Positions 49,901-61,600 of a DNA stretch of 64,000 bases are shown here, one piece after another. Position numbers and translations under genes: made by a program. The stretch lies in assembly GCA_037576195.1 (NCBI GenBank), contig CM075102.1:44636745-44700744 (forward strand), read 5' to 3'. The notes beneath the pieces are model-generated. The model was not told where the DNA came from. It ran no database searches and saw only the letters and a program-made list of their open reading frames with translations. This DNA is from Phytoseiulus persimilis. Taxonomy: Eukaryota > Arthropoda > Arachnida > Mesostigmata > Phytoseiidae. How positions within the stretch are numbered: the first letter of the stretch is position 1; each line of letters begins with the position of its first letter.

Positions 49901-52455
49901 GTTCATGTTCTGAGCAGACTGGAAAAGGAGGAGTCGAACCGTAGCCTGAAACATTGATTGGGCACGATACTTGGCGACACGAGGTTACCATCGAGCCCTC
50001 TCGGGTTTCGAGCACAGCTGCCCTCTTCCAACAGAGTACGGCCATCTCCAGCTCGGTACGAGCGAGACTCGTCATGCAAACGGGGACTTGCATACATCCA
50101 TCGCAGCGTCGACAACTCTCGAGAATTATGCTTCAGATTCAAAGTTGTACTCGGGAGCAACCGGCCTCGCCGGGTTTGCCATCGACGTTGGTAATCTTTC
50201 CCTAGGCTCTCCTTACGGCCAAATCCCAATGTAAAATTGTCAACAAACAGCCTCAGGAGTGTACTACGAGGCGTCCGATCATCGGTCAAGCTGTGAAGGT
50301 GCGATACCTTCAACGGTCACAAATCAAATCATGATGAGCGGACGATATCGTCACTCATGACCTCGAGGCGTTCAGAGACCTGACACCGACGGGGGCCGCC
50401 CTGAGCAAGATCACGGCTGATCGGAGCGTCGCTGGGGCGGCAGAAGATGCTTTACAAGCACCAATTCGTCCGACTTAACTCTTCAGGCTGAACACACATC
50501 GTAAATCAATTCGTTTTTCAGCTCCTCTGTCAAATTGATTCGCGGAGGAATCGTTACTCGAATGTAGCAACCCGGCTGAAAAGAAAGAGAAAAACCTTTC
50601 CACAGTCCGAGACGTTGATCTCGACTTCCAATCGTCATGAAAGCTTGGGAAAATGTGCGATCGTTCTCCTGACGGTGCCGGGGTCATGCAGAAGCTGGGT
50701 TTGTGAGCGAAGCAGTCGAGTGTCTCCAGCAGTGGGCCCATTTCTCTCCGAGTTCGAATTCTGGAAATTCAGTTCCCCACTCGGTCCGATTCGAGCGCGA
50801 TTCGCCTCAAAATCTCAGTGGCCTCGGGAGTGAACACAAATGCAGACTCCTGCAACGTATCGAAATACTGAAGCGGACCGTAGGTGCCACTCAGTGAGGT
50901 CTTCCATGCCGAGTGAGTCTCGTATTTTTCAACTCATGAGCCTCCAAGAGCCCGACTTCCCCATTCATCAGGAAACGGAAATTCATAGCACTGTGAGGAT
51001 TGGAGTTGGACTACAACGTCCCATGTGTGCGAGTGTCCACCGCAATGAGCTTGAAAATATTGCTCTGTTGTTTCAACTCTTTTTTTCCTCGTCATCGTTC
51101 TGTCGTCATTGTGCTAGATACAACTCGACGATTGCTAACTATTGCTCGAGGAACTCGTTGCGTCTCTGAAAGACTCCAACCACTGAGTTTAGCTATGAAT
51201 TCCGAGTCCGAAAAGGATGGCCACGGGGCTCATTCTCGGCCATATCTTTTGAATCCTGCTACGACTGTATCCTTCTCACATCTAGATCTGAACATCTCAC
51301 ACTTCTGGAGGGAGCATGTAATCCTGACCTGCTCAAATAACGATACCTCATTGAACTTTCTCGTCAATGATTCTGGGGAGCCCCGAGCAGTGACGTCACC
51401 ACGGCAGGAAAGTCGAAATGGGAGCTTCCCTGTCAATTTCCTTCAGACGGTTTTTCTGGCGAGCCAGGCACCGCTAGCTCCGAGCGGAGGATCTGGGGGT
51501 CGCGGCCATAGCGGTAGAATCAGCTGCTGAAAATCCGGATAACAACGGACGGGTCTCAGCATACGCGGACGGAGATCTCAGCATATACGATCGGTATGGC
51601 GTTTCGGATATCGGCGTGAACCCGCGGACTTCGGCGGTAGCAAACAGGGGATGATAGAATGTTGTAATCGCCGGCGGCTCCCTCATTCCGAAGATCTCGA
51701 AAAGTGACCATTCACGCTACCCCCAAGGGTGGCCCTGATTCCAGGTACTCGAAGCCAGTAATTCAAAACAGTGAGGGTCCATCCCAGTGCTCCGAAAGTC
51801 ATGGAATCCCAAGTCCTCTTGAATTTAATTCCTCTGAAACATAGATACAGAGCATCTGAGATCCGCTGGCGTCCATCTTCAATTCGAGACCTATTTCCTT
51901 TCCAAGTTAGAGGTTTGTTACTTGATTGATGTCCATCCTTGGCCGAATGCAGGCGGTTGAATCGCATTCAGAAACCGATCAGAACCCATTTCGAAATCGA
52001 GCGCCCTAGCGGTATCGAGATTCACGCCAGTTCGCGAGTTATGCTTCGGGGAGGGGTTAGCGATGTCGATTTCTTAGCCCACATCGAGAACTTTCCGCAG
52101 TGACTGAGTATCGTTTAAGCGTTCCGGAGAGATGAACAGAAAATCTTCGCAATAGAATCGCGAGAAGCTGGCGGGGGAAGCGCGGCTCTCGTTCGGATTA
52201 GGAGACCGTCCGGGTTCGGATCACATCCGTGTCACACCGGGTGATTACATTCCACATGGGAGATTTAGCAGTCGAGTAGTTTTCAGAATGAAATGTTCAT
52301 TTTATTCAAGCAACACCTTGTCAGATAAGCCGAGCTGCAAGTGTCCAATACATGAGAAGCAGCGGACTTCAAGAGATTCCATGACGCGTCGATTGTATCC
52401 GCACTCGCAGTTCTGCCTGTGAGGAAAGCTCGCACCAACTTCTTTTCTACATACG
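44000..52455. other. No recognised gene
   Basis: Open frames exist on both strands (for example 44259-44807 plus, 48758-48057 minus, 51000-51530 plus), but none matches a known family and opposed frames overlap. A short frame at 50339-50468 has high third-position GC and reads like coding (THDLEAFRDLTPTGAALSK), but it has no start. A 13-G run lies at 48586-48598. Confidence 0.35.
48586..48598 (+). repeat. Poly-G tract (13 G)
   Basis: Uninterrupted G run, prone to assembly-length error. It interrupts any open frame crossing it. Confidence 0.9.
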
Positions 52456-52646
52456 TGTACGGGAAGCCCTCGCAGAGTGCGGGTACGAAAGAACGGTTCT
52501 CCAATGGGCGATCATAGGAATCAGGAACGGGCATGCCCTGATAAACATGTTCGGGAAGCTTATTCTTCCATGCTACTTTCCTCCAGATTCACATAGTTCG
52601 GGTGGTGCGGACTGGGAAACCGCTCTATGCGAGGGCTTCCCGTACA
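52456..52646. repeat. Inverted repeat, 19-bp perfect arms
   Basis: TGCGAGGGCTTCCCGTACA reads on minus at 52474-52456 and on plus at 52628-52646, separated by 153 bp. Each arm, read outward on its own strand, encodes ALCEGFPY. Looser similarity continues beyond the arms, ending in a shared GAAGTCCGC/GGAGTCCGC block. Confidence 0.7.
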
Positions 52647-55600
52647 TACATTTTCATAAAGGCGTAGCCTCAAATGCCAGGAGATGCCAGATTGAATCAC
52701 TCTCCCGACTCTGGATGGGTCCCCACTGCTTTAGCGGCTTATTGGAGTCCGCGTATGAAGTCAGGAAGAACCGGGGAGCTCAATGGAAAAAGCTCCAGCT
52801 CCACTGGCTCTAGCACAGGGAACATCTGTTACACTCCTCGGGCCAGCGGGATCAGCCTGGACCACCCTGGACATATGATTATTGTCGATCGACGTGGGAA
52901 ACCCAGCGACGCCCTCATTGCGGGTCTCCAAACCTGCCTCAATCCTCTCTCCTTCACTGGCAGTGATGATTCGCGACGAGTAGAGAGAAGGTAGTTCCTT
53001 CCCTAACTCCGGCGGCCCAGAAGCTAAGGGGGTGCGGTGCAGCGTGTATGTACGGTGTGGAAGGGGTTGCTGCATGATTCGCGCCTGTTGCGGACGTCGG
53101 AGACGCTTTGCTCCCAGATCCGCTAAATTAGCGGGGATTAGGTGCTTCGAGCGGCGTAGTCTACCTTCGACAATCTCATCAGTCAAATGTGGTCCCCCCT
53201 TCATCGTGGATGCAAGGGAGCCCGAATGTGTGTGGAAAAGTGGGCGTAAGAAGCTGCGCTCCTAGCTCGGGTTGGAGCGTGCCTGAAACTGTGATACGGC
53301 AGCGGAATCAAAGCACACCAAATCGGGAGGGAGTAATCGTGGATAGGTTGAGAGATTGGGCTCTGGAAGCCGGAGAGTTCCTTGATGAGAACGAAACTCA
53401 ATGTCAGATTTGTTCGATTCAAGTTCGATTTTCGAACGCGGACTCTCGATGTTAGTCATCACGATCTGGTTCCCGAAAGGCTTTCTTGGAGGATCGCTCT
53501 GTATCGGTCGCAGATCTGTGGTGCGAATGTCGGTTCAGTTTGTTCCTGCGGCTCGAACCCTTCGGTCTCCTCGAACGAGACTGGAGCAGCGGTGTGCTGC
53601 AATTAGTGCGGTCTTAGTGCCTGTACCACAGTCTCAGTTGTTGAGATGTTCTCTCCACGAAACGTATGTCTCCTCCCTTTGGGTGCATCCGCTTTGCCGC
53701 TGCTTTTCTCCGTACTCGGATCATCAGTTCGCTCCTTCTGATCAGCGCCGACAGTTAACACTTAGGACAAAACAAGCGTTTTTCAACAACCTACCCACGC
53801 CCTCTACAGAGTAGAAGCTTGCAGTTGGCGAATAATCATCGGGGCCACAAAATGTCGACCGAAGATAGCTAGGCGAGTCCTCCAAGGTGAACCGATCAGA
53901 ATCGAGAGCAGCGGAGAAGCCACGTTCTCTCGCGAAAGGTCTTCCCTTTCGTTCCCCCGAGGAACAGATGAGAATGTCGAGAAAATTCCCGTAGAGCTGG
54001 CGAACATTTGACGAGAATTCGCCGCGGTGACTTGGAAACAGTTTGAACGAATCCGATCTAAACGCTTCTCGGATCCCGAATCGCATCAAATATGCGCTTT
54101 CAAGTCGCCAATGCTTCGAGGATAAACCGCAGAAGCGACAACGAGGGTCTCCGACGTTTATCTGGGGACGTGTACCCGAAACAGCCAGCTAGAGCTTGTT
54201 GGGTGGTGTTCGCTGTTCATTAATGATCATTCTCGGTTCTCCTGGAACCGTGTCCGAGATATGCAGGATCTTCCTTAGATGTTCCGCATTCTGCAGAGCG
54301 GAATCATCGACACCAATGGCCCAGAGCGCTCTCGTTCGCTGGAACGGCCTTGCTTCACTTCGCGCGCATTGAACTACCCAGGCACTGCCGACGAGGTCAT
54401 GATCCGAAATCTCGGCTGAGAATAGCTACACGACTTGATTGAGTGACACGACGCGATTGAGATTCAAGTCAATCCAAGTCGAGATAGAACCTCCCCCCCC
54501 TGGCTTTCGTGGTCGAATGACCGTTGCGCCGGGGCGATCTAGCTAGTTCGACTACCTGCCTCCAAGCCCCTCTGTCCCTTCCTGGGGTGTGATTTGGACA
54601 TTGGGTTTTCCAGCATTGTACGAATTGATTCCGGCCACCTCGTCCCCTCCATCGAAGGATCTTGCCAAGTGCGAGTGTTTGCTTCTGGTAGTTCGTCGAC
54701 CCGTCTCTCTTGCCCGCAATCCAACGGCTGTATCAAGACTCGGTTGTCCTGAAGCCCATCTTCCCGCTCCTCATTTCAGATTCTTTCATCGAACCTTTCG
54801 AATTCCCATAGGAATTTGCATGCATTCGTCTTGTGCATGTGACCGTTCTCGTTTCCCAGGTTATCTCCTGTTCTTCCAGGTGGGAAGAAGAACCAGTTAC
54901 TGAACACCTACCAGTAATGAAAAAGGTACCAATCATGGAACATTCGGTGCTCTTTTTGCTCCAGCCTCTGGTCCAGGTCTGCTATACATAGGATGAATAG
55001 GATTGAGGGGACCCGCTTGTGTTTCGGGCATGGTCGTCCGGGGAGCAGGGACTGATTGGCCACCACTATTCCATCGAGTTTCTGTCGTACAAAGGACGAA
55101 CCACGAGCCATCAGTCGTCTCGAAAAAGACGCTTCCACCTCGAAACTACCGCTGGAACATCAGCTCTCTACGAGAGAGTGAAGGGAGCGCGAGAGGTGCG
55201 TGACTTCTAAGAGTATAGCGGAAAAGCGGAATCAGTCCGAAGTTCCCTCGAACTGCGTCTCGAAGCTCACCGCAGAAACTTTCATTGCCTCGACTGGATT
55301 CAGACTCCTGTACAAACCATTGCTAAAACATTAGCTTGGCCGCGAAGCTCTTGAATATTATCTCGTCACCGCGGGGAGGGACAGCCGCAGAGACTCAATG
55401 TTGTGATGGAGAACGAGAACAGTCGACAGAACTCACGGCAAACGCCGTAAACGTCCCTACCCTTTCAAACAAACTCCGCTCAGGTTCCTCGGATGTCGGG
55501 TTCATGAGGACAACAACTTTGTTCCATGGTGCGACTCCAGTTTGGCTAAGCTCGCAAAAACTCTCATCAGGGTTGACTCTTAAGAATGGGAAGTCGAGAT

Positions 55601-58600
55601 ACAAGCTGGAGGTCTGAATATACAGATTGATGTCCGTCGTTCGCAGTCAAAAGCCCGTCTAACCGTCCAGGTGACCCCGCTGTTCGAGCCTCGCTTCAGC
55701 TCGGCTCAGCTTGTCTCACCTCATCGTTCACTCCTCGCAATAGCGCTCGCAGGGTAAACTCCTCTTCTGTCACCACTAAAGCTCATTGAATCCATTCATT
55801 GAGCCGCCGCTCGTCTCGCGACCCCGCTTCCTCTCCCTGTTACTTCCACGTGTGAGCAATGCGAGAGTAATTTGATGGCAACTTGAAGCAATTTACATTG
55901 TTAGCAGGAGGCTCGCACTAGCCATACAATGAGACAATCCGATGCGGCGAAGCTCACAGGGGAAGTTATTTGCGATGTTGCACTGGAATCCTGCGTCCGC
56001 GTGATCCTTATTCGAATTCGACAAAACTCGGCCGGCAGACGTGTTTCGGTCAATGATACCAGCCACCGTTTCTCCGTTGAGCTGGAACCTTCAAACGGGT
56101 TGCTATCAATGGAGGTAAGGTTAGGTAAGCGGAAATCAGCTCCGAGCCAGAGCTTTTTCTGTCGTGGATTGGTTGGCTGGATCTAATGGCCTGCCTCTCG
56201 AAGTCATCGAATCTTGGCATCCTCGAGCCATCCAACCCCGTGAGTGAGGAGCTCCTGAGAAGCTACGCTCCGGTCGATCCAGCCTTGAGATTTCTGTTCA
56301 GATTCGAGACACTCGGGCGGCTCGACCCGACGATGAGATGTCTAAGTGAGACCGATATCGATGCTTGTGCGTCCTACCCCTGCTGTCAAGGGAGTCCCTA
56401 GGAGGAAACAACTGAATCATGAGTCGTTCAATCAGAAACTCGTGTCGACAACTTAAAACAACGAATCAGCTTTGCTTCTGGGTTTGTACTTGGAACTGAC
56501 CGAGGGATAATTCCGTGAGGCGCTCTTCCTGACGGAATTTCAACACTCCAAAAGAAAGATTGGGTCGCAACCATCTCCCTCGACACGCAACTCCGCTGCA
56601 CAGACATGTGTGTTCCGAATTCGCTGTCAGCTGGCAGATCTAGGACGTGGCGAATCTCAAAACAGCGGATCGGACAATATTTCGGAAGTGAACTCCGCCA
56701 AAGAGCCGCTTGGCAGCCAGATAGACTGGTCCAGTATGGAGTTTCTATAAAACATTTCTGGCGGGAGTCATCCCTACTCCTTGGGGATGGCGCCATGTCT
56801 CGCTGAGTCGGAGAGACCTGTTTCTCGACGGTCACTGCATCGCACATCGGATTCGCAAGCCAACGATCCGTCAGAAACGCGATTCCGCAACATGCGCTCT
56901 GATACTCTGTCATTTGCGCAACACAGCCGCCTCGCCATGTCGGTCTTTGGAAACATAAAATGAAGACTTGACAAATTAGGCGAGACAAACGCGTCTTCGT
57001 TGTCGACCAGCGCTCCGCAGAGTTATCCCGCGTCAAAACTCACAGAAATCGAATTTCTGCCCGAGGGTACAACAATGGACATCGTGCACTAGAGCCTGGA
57101 TCCGAGTTATGGTCTCCGGACGGGAGGCTACATAAATCGACCAGGAAGCCTACTTCCGGCGTCTGTTCGCCGGGGACCGCTAGCTAGTTTGAGTGAGCGC
57201 GCCTCGTTATCATGACGGAAGAGCGTTTATCTCTAGCAAGCTTCTGGCAATTTTCCAGAACAGATATGTGACCGATCGTCCGGCAACTCAAGTGGGCGTG
57301 CGGGCGAGCTCCCGAACGGCGAACGAGGCGATCAAGAGAGGCTGCGCAGGGAGGGGAGGACGAGGCCTGAGATTTTATAGCTTCCTCCATCCTATTGTCT
57401 CCTCAATCTGGCTCAGTGACTGGCTCTGAAATCCGGCAGCGAGCCTCCCTTCATGGGGATGATATAGCTGACACTCTTTTGTCTCATACCACTTACTGGC
57501 CAGTCAAAATTTTACAAGTAGCCAAGAAGTCATACGAGAGATGTCCGGACGAACCTAAGAACCGCGTCATAAAGCGCCTAAGTGTCCCATTAGGTACATT
57601 GGGATACAAAGTTTTCAAAGGGTTTATTGCCCAAACAAAGCCTGTATTTTTCTAGAAACAGACCACCGGGAGTTCCGACTATTAGCTGTGGTTTCTTCAA
57701 AAAACGAGAAAGAAAAGAATCGGGAAATGACTGCTCGTGAGTTGAACTGCGGAAAATTGTCCCTCACCAGACACGATTCCAGTTCCCAACTGAGCACAGG
57801 GGAAGAAGATAAACGTGTTCGTACAACTTCGATGACATCATTTTTTTCGCGCTATGTAGTTAATTTTGATCGAATCACCGCACATATTATCTTCTTACTC
57901 CACTCATTCGCGTCTGTCCTGGTTTCTTGGCGACCGGAGAAAGCCGACGCAACCAAGGCTCAAAGCTCTCGGATGCGAAACTTCTGGTCGCGGAGAGGTT
58001 GGTGAGGAACTTCCTTCAAATCTAAGATGGAACTTCCACTTGAGGCTCCGGAATATTCCATCGGAAAAGCTGGATAGAGAGAGTCGAAACTCCGCTCAGC
58101 TTCAAGTTTCGAATTCAAAGTCTTTCAGCGTTTCATCTTACTCGCGAGTAGTGCAATACTTCAGACGCTAGAGGACGCTCTCTGTTACGACCCGGTCGAT
58201 GCTCATGCTTCAACAGCTCACTGGCGAGATGCACGTGGAGCATAGCATGTTTTACGACCTTATACAAGTCGGTAGCAAGTGCTAGTCAGCTCGTCGACTG
58301 GCCGGCGAGCTACCCCCGACGCGGAAGCGGCTCTCGAATTGATCGCCCACACCAATTGTCAGAGCCGTTTCCAGCTTTTCGACAAGATCATAAAGCGCCG
58401 ATGTAAGAATTGCACTGCCCTCTGATTATGTCCAATTACAGGGGCGAATGGCTGCAAGTTAAGCGCCTCGTTTTACAGCATCGAACTGCAAAGGATGTCT
58501 CAGAATGTTCCGAGCGTCTCTCTGCTAGCCATAAAGGAGCAGAATGACGTCATAAAACAATGTGCTGTGCAATTTACCCGTCATTAAAGACCAGCTGAAG

Positions 58601-61600
58601 GGTCTTCTTTCAAAAACGCCGTGGACTCGGTGTCTTCGGAGAACCGCCGACTCTGGTTGTGGAGAAGCGGCCAACAGAGGGCCGGCAAAAAGAGAAAAAA
58701 GAGATCAGAGAGAAAAAACTTGGCGATCAACGATGACCACAACTCCCGAACGGTGCTCGAAGAGGTGTTGCTGGTGGTTGTCGCAGTGATCATGGGATGG
58801 ACGGATCGAGTTTTGATAGGAAAAGTAGGCGGTGGCTGGCTAGCTCAGACATTTTATGATGTGCATCGAAACCGACGCCTACACTTGCGGTCCACCGACG
58901 GTTCGGCCGGCGGTCATCCGACGGACGCCACCGCGATGACCACTGCCCTCGATCAACCTCTGCGGACGTTTTGTGTCTGTCGTCGGAATCGCGAACATTC
59001 GAGTTTGACGGGCCCTAGACGAAAGAGTCTCGCGACTTCCGAGTCCCGCTGTTGGTTTGGATCACCGAGTTTTGAAGTGAACCCCACCGGGCACAGAGTC
59101 TCGTGCCGCCGTAAACTCTTGTCGTCGGTTCTCATCGCGCTCAAGTATCTGTCCCCAACTTCAACCCATGCATGATATCGTGGATCACAGTCGGTTCAGG
59201 CCCATCTCCCGTTTGCCAAGACTTCTGTATTTATTTTGAGATCCGATTCTCTCCTCCCCGCAAGAATGTTCTCTATGCTTGGTGTGATGTAGTTCATCAC
59301 TCATTCCGCTAGTGAGCACCGGGAAGCCTCAGTAACTGTGCAATGTGATTTATCTCCATCTTTCTGAATCAAGAGTGCTCTGCCAAGAAACTGAGATTCG
59401 CCCCCGTTTACCGTTTGGGTTTTGGTTATCGCTCATGCAGGGAAATGTCAACGCCTTATGGGTTAGTTCCAATGTATCCGGACCCGTGGCGCAGCCGTCC
59501 ACTCCTCTAGTTTCTAGGGGAGTTTGGAGGAAACAGGCAACTTTTTGACCCGCTCCCGACATTCCCTCCCAACAGAAATGTTCTCCGGTCACTACTCGGA
59601 ATTGCGCGAGCATATCGGAGTTCCAACAATGGGACTTTTGTCCTTTTCGTGTAAAATATGGGTTGTGGCGCCCTCAGCCGGCTGCTCCTCGAAGCTCAGT
59701 TGGATAAGTTCAGATCAACGCCGTAGAAGGCGCCGGCCGTTCCGCTTATTCATTTTGCACGCAGACATTGAGGAGATGACGAACCCGTCGCGAACTACTG
59801 ATTCGAATTTCTACTCACTCGGCTTCGCGTATGTTCCCGATCCGGTGCGTGGAATCGTGGTGAGCGACGCGGGTCGTCTGCAGCGTCCATAGATCGCAGA
59901 TGTGGCTCCCTAGCGACCGCGAGTTTCACTTGAAGACCGTTTGATTGTTCGTGTCTCGCTGTTCGTGTGCAGGAAGGTGTGTCGGACCGCCTTTCATGAT
60001 GTCTTGATCAGGGAACTGGGGCACCTTGGGACCAATGATTCCATCAACAGTTACTCGCGAAGCATCATCTGTACCTCTGTCGCATCCATCTATTTCGCTC
60101 GATGCTTCCAACGAAGCTGGACTTCGACGGAAATCGGCTCGCCACAATTTGATTCTACGAGTCACAGGCCACGGGAACGTTGTCTTCGAGAACCCTCCGC
60201 TCCGAGTTTGGACTCCTAGCCATGTTTCCTGGCCTTCTCTGGCAGAGTATCATGACCAGCTCACTGGATTGTAGAATATCATTCCGTGAAGCTTTGGGAC
60301 CATCCGGCGCCAGGGAAGAACTCCATCCTCTACAGGAGGGCTAATCAGTGCTCGCAGCCATTCGAGTAGCTGCGTGAAGTCTGGGCAGCCACGGCGGATC
60401 TGCGAGAAAAAAGTTTTGCCGAAGTCTGACGATGTCCGCTGAAATTAGGAGTCTCCAGAATCGGCCCGCGGGCGAAACTCCATCCATGAATTTCCGCGCA
60501 GAGCCTAGCCGGGGAGTAGAAGTCTCATTCTGATTCGGTTTTATGTGGGGATCTCATGCGAACACGCTTGGCCGTAAAACCTCTTTTTATTGAGGCTCAA
60601 AGCCAGAATCCGTTCAGAAGCATTCTCAGATGAAGAGGCTTTGCTTCTCGATATTCGCCGCGCTTCCACCGCCGAATCCTTTCGTCGGTCGTCAATCGTA
60701 CATCATCGGTCGTTTCGCGGCGTGCGTCGTGCTGAGGCCCGTTTCTAGCAACGGTGTAATTTCCTGCAAAATCGAGCCGGCCCGCATGCCGAACCTGTGA
60801 GTTGAAGCCGCGGTCGTTCGCTGAAGCTGTTCCCTCCTGGTTAACAAGTGTGCTCAGCCGATGCGCTTTGTTTTCGTCCGGCGGCCTCGAGGAGCCAGCC
60901 CGTTCGAGATCGTCGAGTCGTTGAGCGCAGATCCGACGGTCGTTGGCTGTTCAGTCCGTTGTTCTGAACGATAGCATCGGTCTAATGGGTCGAAGTTTCA
61001 TTTGTAAATCAATCGAACGAATCATACTCCGCTTACGACCAAGCAGAGACCCTTCGAGGTGGACGACGACGGTCGCTTACGCTTCCCAGTTGGAGCGCCT
61101 CGGGATTTTCGCACGGGTTTTTCGCCCGTTTGAATATCGGAAGCCGAGCCTTCAATTATCCGACTGTTTGATGAGCAGCATGTTCATCAATGACCCCTTC
61201 GCGCCAAACATGCTGTAGCTTTTTGAGCAACCGGCAATCGGACTCGAAACGGAGTTAGCGGGTTTGCTTGAATCACGGGTGGACGAGGATTTCGCGGGCC
61301 GCAAAGAGGCAGTCAACGAAACGATTTACGCCCGTGTGTACCGTTCAATTACGGGAATTTCTTTATCGCACTTGATTGATTCGAAAACCAATCCTCCGAG
61401 ATTCCCGCCCCAGAACGCGGATCGAGGATATGGCGAGTAAATGGCGGGCGAGCAAACGTTCGCCCACCGTACCACGCAATCAACTTCATGTTTACCGTGA
61501 AACGGGACATCCGGTCAGCTGCCGATCCTGGATTCGATCAGAGAGCATTCGATCTCTTCCGAGAAAGAAAACGTAATCTCGCGAATGCGACCGCGTATCC

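Noticed and set aside
56428..57036. 202-codon minus-strand open frame
   Set aside because: Composition looks random, no motif or convincing start, and other frames overlap it on the plus strand.
58621..59175. 184-codon plus-strand open frame
   Set aside because: It begins at GTG, not ATG, and its Lys/Arg-rich start comes from a purine-rich tract. No family is recognised.
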